The notes: generated from the sequence alone by a model not told the origin. A stretch of 61,955 nucleotides of DNA from Bacillus paramycoides (GCF_001884235.1 NZ_MAOI01000087.1:1-61955); one strand, 5' to 3'. Counted from the stretch's first letter, positions 1 to 9,189 are shown. Program-made: numbers and translations.

Positions 1-1
1 A

Positions 2-1072
2 CAGGTAGACGGATACAAATCCGAAGTACAAGGTTATGACATCACAAATACAAAAGTAGGCGAAACAAAAGTAGAAGGAACGAAGACATGGAAAGACGAT
101 AACGCAACAGATCGTCCGACAATGATCAAAGTAGACCTTTTACAAAATGGTAAAGTAGTAGATACAAAAGAAGTAACAGCAGCAACAGAATGGAAGTACA
201 CATTTGAAAAACTCCAAGCATACGATGCAAACGGAGCAGCGTACAAGTATGAAGTGAAAGAACAGCCAGTACCAGGATATGAATCCAAAGTAAGTGGTAC
301 TGACATCACAAATACAAAAGTAGGCAAAACAAAAGTAGAAGGAACGAAAACATGGAAAGACGATAACGCGAAAGATCGTCCGAAAATGATCAAAGTTGAT
401 CTACTGCAAAATGGAAAAGTAATCGCAACAAAAGAAGTGAGCGCAGCGGGCGAATGGAAATATGCGTTTACAGACTTAGCGGCATACGATGCCGAAGGCA
501 ATGCGTACAAGTATGAAGTAAAAGAACAACCAGTAGATGGATATAAATCTGAAGTAAAAGGTTATGACATTACAAATACAAAGGCTGGTAAAACAAAAGT
601 AGAAGGAACGAAAACATGGAAGGACGACAATGCAAAGGATCGTCCGGAAATGATCAAGGTCGACCTACTACAAAATGGTCAAGTAGTTGCGACGCAAGAA
701 GTGAGCGCAGCAAGTGAATGGAAATATGCGTTTACAGATTTAGCGGCATACGATGCCGAAGGTAAGGCATATAAGTATGAAGTAAAAGAACAACCGGTAG
801 ATGGATATAAATCAGAAGTAAAAGGTTATGATATTACGAATACAAAAATCAAGGAAGATCCAAAAGGTCCGAGCGTAGATCCAAAAGACCCGAGCACAGA
901 TCCAAAAGATCCAAGTACAGATTCAAAAGTTCCACCTACTAAAGAAAATACTAAGACATCAGTATGGCTTCCTAACACAGGTGGAACATCAATGGAGATG
1001 ATTTCATATATTGTAGGAATGTTGTTGGTGGCTTTAGGTGGATTCGTATTTGTTCGTCAACGAATGAGATAA
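2..1072 (+). CDS. Cna-B repeat surface adhesin with LPXTG anchor, 3' part
   Basis: This is the C-terminal 356 residues of a cell-wall-anchored surface protein; the reading frame is open at the left window edge, so the start is missing. It consists of Cna protein B-type repeats, each with a GTKTWKDDNAKDRP-like start and an ITNTK end. The unit is exactly 88 codons: the phrase MIKVDLLQNG recurs at 122, 386 and 650. After the repeats come a short Pro/Asp linker of KDPST units, the sortase motif LPNTG, a hydrophobic membrane segment and a basic tail ending RQRMR, the standard sortase A substrate layout. Cna-B domains usually form isopeptide-stabilised stalks that present an adhesin head; the head would lie left of the window. 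The repeats are nearly identical to one another, which suggests recent expansion. Confidence 0.93.
   Translation, partial: QVDGYKSEVQGYDITNTKVGETKVEGTKTWKDDNATDRPTMIKVDLLQNGKVVDTKEVTAATEWKYTFEKLQAYDANGAAYKYEVKEQPVPGYESKVSGTDITNTKVGKTKVEGTKTWKDDNAKDRPKMIKVDLLQNGKVIATKEVSAAGEWKYAFTDLAAYDAEGNAYKYEVKEQPVDGYKSEVKGYDITNTKAGKTKVEGTKTWKDDNAKDRPEMIKVDLLQNGQVVATQEVSAASEWKYAFTDLAAYDAEGKAYKYEVKEQPVDGYKSEVKGYDITNTKIKEDPKGPSVDPKDPSTDPKDPSTDSKVPPTKENTKTSVWLPNTGGTSMEMISYIVGMLLVALGGFVFVRQRMR
122..913 (+). repeat. Tandem 264-bp Cna-B coding repeats
   Basis: Three successive units begin at 122, 386 and 650, a period of exactly 264 bp. At least one more partial unit runs off the left edge. The units differ by scattered substitutions and remain in frame. 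Confidence 0.9.
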
Positions 1073-1347
1073 AAAGACTGGTTATGGTACAAAAAATCTA
1101 TCAAACTTGGACATACTGATACTATAAATTTAGAAAGACTAGAGATTATGTATATCTAAGCCAAGCAATTTCAATGGAAACTATTATCAACTAGGAATAA
1201 TCTTAATCATTAGTGACTTAGTAGAAATAATAGGGGAAAATAGAATGATTATTGCTTATGTAGTGATTATAATCTGGATTTATCATTATGATTCAGAATT
1301 AAATCATCTATATGAAAGTAAATGGGTAATAAATGTATTTATAACGT

Positions 1348-1465
1348 ACCGTTGATTCAAAAGGAAATACAATTGATGTTTATTCAGGCAGAATAAAAAA
1401 TCAAAAGGCCGTAAAGCGCTTTGTATAAAACGCTTTACGGCCTTTTCTTATTTTAAACTCTTGTG
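1348..1465 (+). pseudogene. IS6/IS240-family transposase remnant
   Basis: The conceptual translation RTVDSKGNTIDVYSGRIKN, continuing QKAVKRFV-stop-NALRPF, matches the middle of IS6-family (IS240-like) transposases, whose usual text is close to RAVDSDGNTIDFYLS followed by KAAKRFFKKALRPFH. It has an in-frame stop and no start. The rest of the stretch between the surface protein and the kinase (1073-1598) shows no other gene I can support. Confidence 0.6.
1403..1446 (+). terminator. Strong hairpin inside the IS6 remnant, likely terminator
   Basis: A perfect 16-bp inverted repeat (AAAAGGCCGTAAAGCG and its complement) surrounds a 12-nt loop and ends in a short T-rich run. It lies in the convergent gap between the surface-protein gene and the kinase gene and could stop both transcripts. 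It corresponds to a palindrome native to IS6 transposase genes at the KAAKRFFKKALR codons. Confidence 0.6.
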
Positions 1466-1598
1466 TTATAACAGTTTTGTGGTATGGGAAAGTGTATGAA
1501 AGACTTTAGTCTAACTTTTAGGTTTGGAATGAAATTACCGTTTTTTTCACAGAAGACTACTTGTTTGTAAACTAATACTTCATGGTTCTAGGATGTAC

Positions 1599-4061
1599 CT
1601 AAAAAGATGAATAAGAGTTTTCTTTTTCGAGAGTAGATATAGGAAGGTTTATATTAACTGTTGTTCCTTTTCCTACTTCACTTTCAATAAGTATCTTTCC
1701 TTGGTGCTTCTCAATAATTTTATAACAGATCATTAATCCTAAACCGATACCATTTTCTTTGAGACTATAAAATGGTTCTCCTAGGTAAGGTATGCGTTCC
1801 TGTTCAATTCCACATCCATAATCAGTAATTCGAATGTTTACCTGGTTTTGATCAGGCACATATTCGATTTGAATCAAGATTTCCCCCCCCATTGAAGTTG
1901 CCTCAATTGCATTTTTTAAGATATTTATAAAAGCTTGCTTTAATTGATTCCCTTCACAAAGTATGAATGAAGTATCAGATGTAAACTTAGTTGTAATTTG
2001 TATGCAATTCATTATTGCTTGAGGTTCAAGTAACATTACAACTTGCTTCATTAATACATTCAGGTCATTAGTTTTAATTTCTAATGCCTCAGGTTTTGCT
2101 AATGTCATAAATTCATTAGTAATACTATCTATACGTTCAACCTCTGATAACACTATATCTATATACTGCTCAGTGCTCTTATTTTCCATTGATTTTAATA
2201 ACTGCATGAATCCTTTCATTGCTGTTAAAGGATTTTTAATTTCATGAGCAATTGCAGTGGATAATTGACCTACTACAGCAAGTTTCTCCGATTTTCGTAA
2301 TAATTCCTCTGTTTTTAGCCGTTCGGTGATGTCTCGAGAGATACTCAAGAAAACTTTTTTGCCATTCAAGTTAAACACACGAACAGAAAATTCAATTGTC
2401 ATGGTATTTCCTTTAGGAAATACAAATTCATCTTGTAATGTGAAAGCGGTTTGTCCTTCTCTAATTTTTTCTATTACTCCTTGGATCATTGGAGAATCTG
2501 GCGGAGCGTTACTAGAAAATGGCATTGAAAGAAACTCTTCTCTACTATATCCAAATCTTTTACACGCAACAGGATTTACTTCGATAAAGTGAGTTGGAAA
2601 TTGATCCTCATTCAGTGCCACTACATATACTGCATCAGTTGCTTGTTCGATAAGTGCACGGTATTTCATTTCACTGTCACTTAATTGCTGGTGTAATTGA
2701 TGCAGTTCTCTTTCTGCTTGTTTCCTTTCAGAAATGTCTCTACAAATTCCTGATAAAGCAATGACATTCCCCCTAACATCTAGAATAGGTGAAATCGTCA
2801 AGCTTACATCAATAAGAGTTTTATCTTTTCTTTGTCTAACTGTTTCTAACCCATTAATAACCAGGTCTTTTATATTGTTGTTTTTAATGTTGTTTATATA
2901 TTCCAAAGTTTGATTCATTAAAAAATCAGGTACGCAAGGTAACTTTTTTTCTAAGGATTCTTTTTCTGACCAACCAAAAATCTTCTCATAGGCTTGATTC
3001 GCTTGCAACATATGTCCATCTAAATCAAATATAGTGATAGCATCTGCGTTATGATTAATAAATGATTCCAGCCGTTCTTTCGTTACCTTCAGTTCATTTT
3101 CTGCATTTTTTCTTTTCGTTATATCAACAGTAGAACCAACCACTTCAACAATTGTTCCTTCTCTTTTAACAGGCCTAAGAGAGAAAAGTATAATAGTCTC
3201 ATCATTTGGCCAAGGTAGTTCGAAAGTTATTTCTTCACCATTCCATGCCTGTTGATAATATTTGAGTAGTTGGGGAACTAAATAGAATGGAATAATGGAA
3301 GAATCTATCTCACGTAAACTTTTCCCTACAATTTGTTCAGAATGAAAACCATGTTGATAAAATAACTGTCCATCACATAATGTATGAATAAAATGCTCAT
3401 TCACTTTTTTGAATTTAAAAATACCTCCTTGCAGTTCATGAACAGTATCTCTTAATTCTTGCTTTGATTCTAGTAAGGTTTTATTCGCTTTAGCTAAATT
3501 TTCTGTTAAATTATATAATTTTTGATAGGATTCCAAAAGGAAAACACCAATCAAGAGTCCACAAGATATAAATATTATTTCTTGAATGTCAAGAAGTATA
3601 AGTGATATAGAAGGAAAAAGAAATCCAAATACCAAAGGGATTATAGCTAGATAAACAGCTAGATAAATAAAGACGCTTTTAAAAGGATGGATGTTTTTAA
3701 GATATGTTTTAAATATAGTATATATAGTAGTTAGCCCTAAAGCAGCTATCAAAGTTGGTCCCCAATCACCACCTAGGTAGAAAATACGTATAAATAAAAT
3801 AAACATTAGTGTAATCCAGCCGGCTGTACGGCCAAAATAAATAAATGAAAGTATAAGAGGAACCACCCGAAGGTCATAATACCACCCCATGTAATTAAAA
3901 TTAAAAATCATCAAAATAGCCGCTATGATACCTGCACATATGCCCCCAAATAAATGGATTGATTTAGACTCCATTTTCCTTATAAATACATGGATAAAAA
4001 TGGATGAACTAACTAGGAAAGAAAAGATAGATAGATTAATGAAGAATCCTGTGACCTGCAT
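1599..4061 (-). CDS. Membrane PAS-domain sensor histidine kinase (sporulation-kinase type)
   Basis: This 820-residue kinase should phosphorylate a response regulator or a Spo0F-like protein, but no regulator lies next to it. The N-terminal ~190 residues form several membrane helices resembling the 5TM-LytS type. Three or four PAS domains follow (the last two preceded by ITKRKNAE- and ISERKQAE-like linkers). The HisKA dimerisation domain carries the phosphoacceptor in AHEIKNPLTAMKG (His606). The ATPase domain has the N box (NILKNAIEA) and G boxes (DYGCGIE, GIGLGL). I start it at 4061 because an AGGGGGG ribosome binding site lies 8 nt upstream; the longer in-frame start at 4127 has none. A KinB/KinD-like sporulation kinase is the nearest known type; the input signal is unknown. 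Confidence 0.9.
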   Translation of the reverse strand: MQVTGFFINLSIFSFLVSSSIFIHVFIRKMESKSIHLFGGICAGIIAAILMIFNFNYMGWYYDLRVVPLILSFIYFGRTAGWITLMFILFIRIFYLGGDWGPTLIAALGLTTIYTIFKTYLKNIHPFKSVFIYLAVYLAIIPLVFGFLFPSISLILLDIQEIIFISCGLLIGVFLLESYQKLYNLTENLAKANKTLLESKQELRDTVHELQGGIFKFKKVNEHFIHTLCDGQLFYQHGFHSEQIVGKSLREIDSSIIPFYLVPQLLKYYQQAWNGEEITFELPWPNDETIILFSLRPVKREGTIVEVVGSTVDITKRKNAENELKVTKERLESFINHNADAITIFDLDGHMLQANQAYEKIFGWSEKESLEKKLPCVPDFLMNQTLEYINNIKNNNIKDLVINGLETVRQRKDKTLIDVSLTISPILDVRGNVIALSGICRDISERKQAERELHQLHQQLSDSEMKYRALIEQATDAVYVVALNEDQFPTHFIEVNPVACKRFGYSREEFLSMPFSSNAPPDSPMIQGVIEKIREGQTAFTLQDEFVFPKGNTMTIEFSVRVFNLNGKKVFLSISRDITERLKTEELLRKSEKLAVVGQLSTAIAHEIKNPLTAMKGFMQLLKSMENKSTEQYIDIVLSEVERIDSITNEFMTLAKPEALEIKTNDLNVLMKQVVMLLEPQAIMNCIQITTKFTSDTSFILCEGNQLKQAFINILKNAIEATSMGGEILIQIEYVPDQNQVNIRITDYGCGIEQERIPYLGEPFYSLKENGIGLGLMICYKIIEKHQGKILIESEVGKGTTVNINLPISTLEKENSYSSF

Positions 4062-4175
4062 GCCATATTCCCCCCTTTTTTTCATGTATTCGACAAAAAA
4101 GCGTAAAAATCCTACAAATTGCACCATAATTAGACTTATTATTCTAAAGAATAAATCTGTTTTAGGAGGAGAGAA

Positions 4176-4319
4176 ATGAGTAGTGATAAAAATTTAGCTC
4201 CTTTTTACCAGGATTATCAATTGGGTGTGTTGGGTAACAATATTTATATAATTTTCAGCACAAAAAGTTTCTATTCCAGAGAAAATCACATTCCAGATTT
4301 GTTTGTAATCGATTTTTAA
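4176..4319 (+). CDS. Possible small protein of 47 residues
   Basis: An ATG preceded by AGGAGGAGAGAA opens a 47-codon frame ending DLFVIDF. The ribosome binding site is strong, but I recognise no family, and the frame could be the stump of a longer gene. It lies upstream of and opposite to the kinase gene. Confidence 0.25.
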   Translation: MSSDKNLAPFYQDYQLGVLGNNIYIIFSTKSFYSRENHIPDLFVIDF

Positions 4320-4589
4320 TGAATCGTTAATATATTTGGTATCGAATGAGATTATGTTTGTTATTCGGGATTTTAAGTAGCCTAAATGAAATTTCGAAAA
4401 AAAGAGTTTGAGAATGATTTTTTTAAGGTTGTTGCATATATTTTATTAAGTATTGAAATTTTTAAAGGTTCTTTTGGCAGAGTTAGTGAGGATTGTGAAG
4501 AAACATAGTCTAATTGTAAAAATATACAAAAACAAAAAGCATGTAAGGATGAGTTGTAAGCGTACTATTGGAAAGGAAGTGGGGAAATC

Positions 4590-4796
4590 ATGATACATCG
4601 ATATGAAATTGATTTTTCTGTGATGTATGATGGCAAGGTAACAGACTTACAATCAGCAATTATTCCAGCACATTCTTTAGAAGAAGCAAACAAGAAATTA
4701 CAATCGGAAGTAAAGCGGAGGTTAGGGAAATGTCGTGTCAAAATTAATCATACAAGTTTACTTGTTTCAGAGGATAGTCGATACACAATTGGATGA
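4590..4796 (+). CDS. Small hypothetical protein, 68 residues
   Basis: The frame starts at an ATG with a GGAAGTGGGG-like ribosome binding site and encodes a compact charged protein (MIHRYEIDFSVMYDG at the start, LVSEDSRYTIG at the end). It has no signal peptide or membrane segment. It looks like a genuine small cytoplasmic gene, but I do not recognise the family. An IS605-type end begins immediately after its stop codon. Confidence 0.5.
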   Translation: MIHRYEIDFSVMYDGKVTDLQSAIIPAHSLEEANKKLQSEVKRRLGKCRVKINHTSLLVSEDSRYTIG

Positions 4797-4798
4797 AA

Positions 4799-4834
4799 TG
4801 AGGAGAGGAGTTTTCTGTCAGAAAACGATAAAAA
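4799..4834 (-). mobile_element. Solo IS605-family left end
   Basis: Read on the minus strand, the sequence TTTATCGTTTTCTGACAG, followed by a CTCC-TCCTCA tract, matches the left ends seen at about 44392 and 57789. The core TTTTCTGTCAGAAAA forms the small hairpin typical of sites recognised by IS200/IS605 transposases. No other part of the element is left. Confidence 0.55.
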
Positions 4835-4869
4835 TTTATTTGGTGCTACCCTTAGTTGACAAATAGCTC

Positions 4870-4902
4870 AAAAAAAGAACCAAATTAATAGGTTCTTTTT
4901 TT
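4870..4902 (-). terminator. Terminator of the truncated Rpn copy
   Basis: An inverted repeat AAAAAAGAACC / GGTTCTTTTTT with a short loop lies just downstream of the minus-strand Rpn fragment. An almost identical terminator follows the full-length copy at 22240. Confidence 0.8.
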
Positions 4903-4910
4903 GATGTTGA

Positions 4911-5222
4911 TTATTTTTGTTCTAAAATACGTTCAACCTCATCTATGCCTAATTTACTGGCTTTAGCAATCGTTTCAAGTGGTACACCGAGTTCATGCAT
5001 ACCTTTAATCATCTGTATTTTCCCTTGCTGAACCCCTTCTTGAATTCCTTCTTTTTTCCCCTCATTACGAGCATGAGCAAACTTTGCAGCCTCATCCATT
5101 AAGGTCCTTTCTCTTGCCTCATATGCTTGACGGAAAGGAGAATCCTGACTCATACGTTCCCACTTATTCATTGCTTTTTGTAAAATCGGATCTTGGTTCA
5201 TGGCAATGTCCTCCAATGTTTG
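4911..5222 (-). pseudogene. C-terminal fragment of Rpn-family nuclease/transposase
   Basis: The fragment encodes about 100 residues, nearly identical to the C-terminal third of the full-length protein at 22281-23189. It includes the ARNEGKKEGIQEG helical tail and the ending DEVERILEQK. The PD-(D/E)XK nuclease core is absent. Homology stops at about 5222, directly next to the 3' end of the TerD fragment. The fragment lacks one copy of a 12-bp GIQE-coding repeat present in the full copy. It retains an ATG (MEDIAMNQD), but a functional product is unlikely. Confidence 0.85.
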
Positions 5223-5230
5223 CGATGTGA

Positions 5231-6406
5231 TTAGCTTTTTGAGTCAGCTATAAAATCAGATATTATTTTTTCGATATCGAAAGGAGTAATACCTTTATCC
5301 AAAGAGAAAATGCTTTCTGCTTCCTCGATGTCTTGAACGAGTTCACCTCTAGCTTCAAGGTGTAATCGGAACAAGTCATATAAATTCGGTTTAACCAAAT
5401 TAGTTAAAGCCTTTCCAACTAGTATCATACCTTTTTGATTAGCCTCGATGGTATTATAATAGGTAAGATCTCTTGTAAGAGACAAATCAGCCCAAATCAA
5501 TTTTCGCTCTTTTAAATCTAAGATAACTGGAATAGAGATTTGTGTGTCGGCAGTAATATCCACTTTATCTTGAACAGTAGAAGGTTCAAATACTTCACCT
5601 GAACCAGGGTATTGACGAACCATCCAACCAGAAAAGCATTCTGGTAAATCTTTATACGGTCGGTCTGTGTAAGAATTCAAAGACATGACTACGTAGCGTC
5701 CACCATATTCCAGCACAGACGGAATATCGAAATCAATGAATTCAGATGCCCCCTTTGGTGCAGAAGTAATATCTCCGCTATGATAGGCCTTAAATTCTTT
5801 TGAACGTAAGTTTGTGAAGGAGACATGTTCTTTGTATTGCCAATCTTCGTCATACATTACAGCAGACAAATCAATGTCCACGCACCCTGTATGTCGTCCA
5901 TTCACATAGCCTTCTTTCCACCATAGGAAAAAACGAATCGTATCTCCTTCTGGCAAATCTACTTTACTTCCTCGAGATAATGTGCGAAGTGATTTGCTGG
6001 CTGAACGTTGAGAGAAGGGAACCAAGTAATTTTTTAACTGTTCATCCAAAAACGTTTTTCCAAGACTTGGAAGTTCTGCGAAGCGATTTTTTAAAGCATC
6101 TTCACACATTTTTACAATCATTAAACAAATATCCTCTGGGATAAGTGGAAGTGTATTTTCAATACCTATAGCTTTTGCTACATTTCCCTTTGGAAAAAAG
6201 GTACAAAGTTCGTTGTTATCATTTCGATGCTTAAAATGAGCCATGACTTGAAGTAATACAGGAGTAGAAACATTCCCTATTACACTTAGAAACTCTTCGA
6301 GAATATTGAAAACATCTGTTGGCTCATCGCTACATAAACGAACTAAATGATCCAAGCGTCTGGCAAATTCTCCTGGGCGAGTTTTTAAAAGATTTTTCGC
6401 TGTCAT
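5231..6406 (-). pseudogene. TerD-domain protein, apparently N-terminally truncated
   Basis: The 391-codon frame contains a TerD-like domain in its middle (GDTIRFFLWWKEG, then CVDIDLSAVMYDEDW, then FDIPSVLEYGGRYVVMSLNSY). TerD domains bind calcium and occur in tellurite/stress-response proteins. The layout recalls the C-terminal part of the larger MXAN_6230/SCO0854-type TerD proteins of Bacillus, so I think the N-terminal half is missing. In support, the first ATG has no ribosome binding site and the upstream 800 bp is debris. The 3' end is abutted within about 9 bp by the Rpn fragment, so both genes were cut in the same rearrangement. It could still be a short functional gene. Confidence 0.6.
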
Positions 6407-6608
6407 TTATAGATGCGGGTATTTCTCATCGCACAATGATTAAAAATCTGTAAATGGAACGATAATGCGGGGATTTTATTAATTTGCTATAACTTTACTA
6501 CGAGAAAAATCGCCCTAATATTATTTATAGTGGTAAGTGTGACAATATAGAAACGACCTTAAGAGCCACTATTCACAAGCTCAAAACCATTATTAAAAGA
6601 CTTTCCAG

Positions 6609-6633
6609 TAGCCCTTTTTTGAGGGCTATTTTT
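6609..6633 (+). terminator. Rho-independent terminator in debris region
   Basis: The stem TAGCCCT / AGGGCTA is followed by TTTTT. No intact gene lies upstream on the plus strand, so it probably belonged to a lost gene. Confidence 0.6.
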
Positions 6634-6824
6634 GTTAAAGGAATCTTTAGCACACTACAAAAAGATAGTTCAATTAGGCATGATTGATGTAAATGGGGTA
6701 CAAACAACGTACTAACATAAAACCCACGTTAAGGGTTACTTGTACCGTAACAATACTGTACGTTTTTGTTACAATTCTTTGTTTGAAGCGTATGAAAAAC
6801 ACCTTTTGTTAGCAAAAATTGAAT

Positions 6825-7050
6825 TTATCTTTTAACAAAATCAATTGCTTGCTTAAAATTTGTATTGTCAATCTTAAAAGCTATAGCGTGAGTTTTATCT
6901 GTACTTTTTGCTATCATAATTTCAAGATCTTCTTCACTCTACACAAAGAAGGTTTCTTTTGATCCATCTTCAGACTTTACAATCATATGAGATCTCATCG
7001 CATCTTTATTTGTTGTTTTGAAAACATCGTTTTTGCTTAGTTTTTTAATT
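6825..7050 (-). pseudogene. Remnant of a small protein gene with one in-frame stop
   Basis: On the minus strand a continuous frame reads KKLSKNDVFKTTNKDAMRS, then SEDGSKETFFV, a TAG stop, then SEEDLEIMIAKSTDK and ends QAIDFVKR before a proper stop. There is no start codon. I do not recognise the family. The rest of 6407-7409 holds the terminator above and nothing else I can support. Confidence 0.45.
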
Positions 7051-7409
7051 CAATTGCTGTATTAAGCTAACGGGTGCGTTAGTTAAAGAAGTAATCTAAG
7101 ATACAGGCTTTATTATAGGTAACTAATTGATCTTATATATGTTTAACGAAACGGCAAGCTTATGGTTCTTTTTGTTTGCGACAAACTTATGCTTCTTTTA
7201 AGTATGACAATTGGTGTTTGGTCAGAATTTAACTAGTAATTCTATTCTTATAGGGATAAATTCACAAGAAATTCCTAAAGGTAAAATCAATGGTGTTTCC
7301 CACATAATCAAAAGCTCAATACAAGTACTGTCCATTTACTTTGATATATGTTTCAAGAGCTGGTCAAAAATCAATGTTTATTATTACCCAGTTCTTAATC
7401 TTAGAACTT

Positions 7410-7742
7410 TTAACTTTCTACTTTATCCTTCACATTTTTAAGATAATTAGTTCCCCATTGACACATGAATTCTAGAAAGGGCACTAGACTCGCTCCTAGT
7501 TCTGTAAGTGAATATTCTACTTTAGGTGGTACTTGAGCATAAACTTTTCGATGAATAAGTCCATGATTTTCCATTTCACGAAGTTGTTCAGTTAACATTT
7601 TTTGCGTAACGTTTGGAAGCGATTTTTTTAATTCATTGAATCTCATAGTTTTATCCGTTAGATGCCAAATGATTAACGGTTTCCACTTTCCCCCTATTAA
7701 TTTTAAGGTAACTTCTACCGGATCATTTTTTTTTATGTTCAC
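7410..7742 (-). CDS. HxlR-family transcriptional regulator
   Basis: This 110-residue protein has the single winged-helix layout of the HxlR family. It begins with DPVEVTLKLIGGKWKPLIIWHL, has the core RFNELKKSLPNVTQKMLTEQL and the wing region VYAQVPPKVEYSLTELG. Members such as YodB, CatR and HypR repress oxidoreductases and respond to quinones, aldehydes or disulfide stress through an N-terminal Cys, but this protein has no Cys before its HTH and only one overall (MCQWG near the C-terminus). It is divergent from an MDR-family reductase, its likely target, with inverted repeats between them. Confidence 0.9.
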   Translation of the reverse strand: MNIKKNDPVEVTLKLIGGKWKPLIIWHLTDKTMRFNELKKSLPNVTQKMLTEQLREMENHGLIHRKVYAQVPPKVEYSLTELGASLVPFLEFMCQWGTNYLKNVKDKVES

Positions 7743-7790
7743 TGTTTTTTCTCCATTTCTTAATTGTTTTCATCAATAGTTTCCTAATGG

Positions 7791-7815
7791 GTACTATGCC
7801 ACTTTATAGTGCGTA
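7791..7815. promoter_or_regulatory. Candidate HxlR operator
   Basis: Between the divergent regulator and reductase genes, ACTAT-N8-ATAGT overlaps CACT-TTAT-AGTG and is flanked by GTAC on both sides. HxlR-type repressors bind such TACT/AGTA palindromes. Assignment to this regulator is inferred from position. Confidence 0.4.
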
Positions 7816-7973
7816 CTTATATTAAAAATTACTATACATTATAATTACTTTAGCAAACCTACAACAGTTTTTAGCAAGTTGATCATGGATATTAACATGG
7901 TGTGTCATATGGAAAGCAATGAATCAAATTGAACGTAAATAAAACTTATAAAATAGAGAGAGGAATTGATAAA

Positions 7974-8945
7974 ATGAAAGCTCTAGTTGTTGAAAAATTT
8001 GGAGAAAATGCTGAAATCGTACTTGAAACAAGAGATAAACCAACCCCAAATCAAGGAGAGGCTTTAATTAGGGTATACGCTGCAGCATTAAATCCTCTTG
8101 ATTTAACAGTTAAATCAGGTTATTTACCATTTGCTAAAAATCCTCCACTTATTCTCGGAAATGAAGGAGCAGGAGTTGTAGAATATTCGTCAAAGTTTCC
8201 TAAAGGATCAAAAGTAATTATTCAAGGTGGAGAGCTAGGTATTAGCAAAGACGGTACACACCAAGAACTGATGGTTGTACCTGAAAACCAATTAATTCCT
8301 CTTCCAAAGAACTTTAGCTTTGAAGAAGGAGCTGCTTTATCAGTTGCTTATTTAACTGCTTATTTAGCGTTAACTTATTCTGGTGAAATCAAAAAAGATG
8401 AGTGGGTTGCAGTAGCAGGTGCAACAGGATCTGTTGGCTATGCAGCACTTCAACTTGCTAAAGCATTAGGTGCTAAACCAATTGCTATCGTGTCATCGGA
8501 TGAAAAAGCAAAACAAGCTTCAACGGCTCAACCAGAAGCGATTATTAATCTCTCACAAGAAGAAGTTGTCGAAGGCATTGCTCGTATCACAAATGGTCAG
8601 GGTATTAATGTGGCACTTGATCCGGTAGGTGGTAATAGAACAAGTCTGCTCCTTCAATCCCTAGCACAAGCTGGTCGTCTTGTAAGTATTGGGTATGCGG
8701 CTGGTATGGAAACAACCATCAATCTGATGGATCTTTTAGCGAAAGCGACAAGGATTATTGGATTCAGTATTTACGCCATCCCTGAAGAGGTTATTCAATC
8801 AGCACTCCAAAATATTATTCAGTTAGCTGAAGAAGGAAAAATTCGTCCAGTTATTGATTCAACATTCCCTCTAGAACAATGGAGGCAAGCATTCTCACGT
8901 CTTACTTCACGAAAAGCAATTGGAAAAATCATTTTTACAATCTGA
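7974..8945 (+). CDS. Zinc-free MDR-family NAD(P)H oxidoreductase
   Basis: This 323-residue protein belongs to the quinone-reductase/zeta-crystallin-like branch of the medium-chain dehydrogenases. It has the N-terminal GroES-like fold (AALNPLDLTVKSGYLPF, then GNEGAGVVEY), the nucleotide-binding motif VAGATGSVGYAALQLAKALGA and the family ending SRLTSRKAIGKIIF. The cysteines that bind zinc in alcohol dehydrogenases are absent. I start at 7974, where AGAGAGG precedes the ATG; an earlier in-frame start at 7929 has no good ribosome binding site. It probably reduces quinones or activated alkenes and is likely controlled by the divergent HxlR regulator. Confidence 0.9.
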   Translation: MKALVVEKFGENAEIVLETRDKPTPNQGEALIRVYAAALNPLDLTVKSGYLPFAKNPPLILGNEGAGVVEYSSKFPKGSKVIIQGGELGISKDGTHQELMVVPENQLIPLPKNFSFEEGAALSVAYLTAYLALTYSGEIKKDEWVAVAGATGSVGYAALQLAKALGAKPIAIVSSDEKAKQASTAQPEAIINLSQEEVVEGIARITNGQGINVALDPVGGNRTSLLLQSLAQAGRLVSIGYAAGMETTINLMDLLAKATRIIGFSIYAIPEEVIQSALQNIIQLAEEGKIRPVIDSTFPLEQWRQAFSRLTSRKAIGKIIFTI

Positions 8946-9007
8946 GTAAGTAAAAGGATGTATGCAATATACATTTCTAGTCAACATAAACACTCTTATC
9001 AGCAATT

Positions 9008-9045
9008 AAAAAAGCCTGAGATTTCATAGAATCGAAGGCTTTTTT
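9008..9045 (+). terminator. Bidirectional terminator
   Basis: AAAAAAGCCT / AGGCTTTTTT with an 18-nt loop follows the MDR reductase and also serves the convergent membrane-protein gene. Confidence 0.85.
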
Positions 9046-9189
9046 AATGCAATGTTCTTTAGGCTGATCTTCACCTAACGCCCTTGTTAGGTGAAGAAGA
9101 CATTTCTTTACATCCAGAGAAGTGTAACTTACCTTCTAAAGGCCCCCTACAGGCAAGATTTATCAATCAGGATTCTTATTTATAATCCC

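Larger units (their letters stand above)
4826..5222. repeat. Direct repeat (copy 1) of the Rpn 3' region
   Basis: About 397 bp matches 22196-22604 in the same orientation with only scattered differences. It covers the Rpn 3' end, its terminator and about 40 bp beyond. Confidence 0.85.

Noticed and set aside
34-510. Long minus-strand open frame opposite the Cna-B repeats
   Set aside because: It is the antisense shadow of the repetitive adhesin gene, itself repetitive, with no ribosome binding site.
7211-7441. 76-codon plus-strand frame
   Set aside because: No ribosome binding site, no recognisable motif, and it runs into the 3' end of the opposite HxlR gene.
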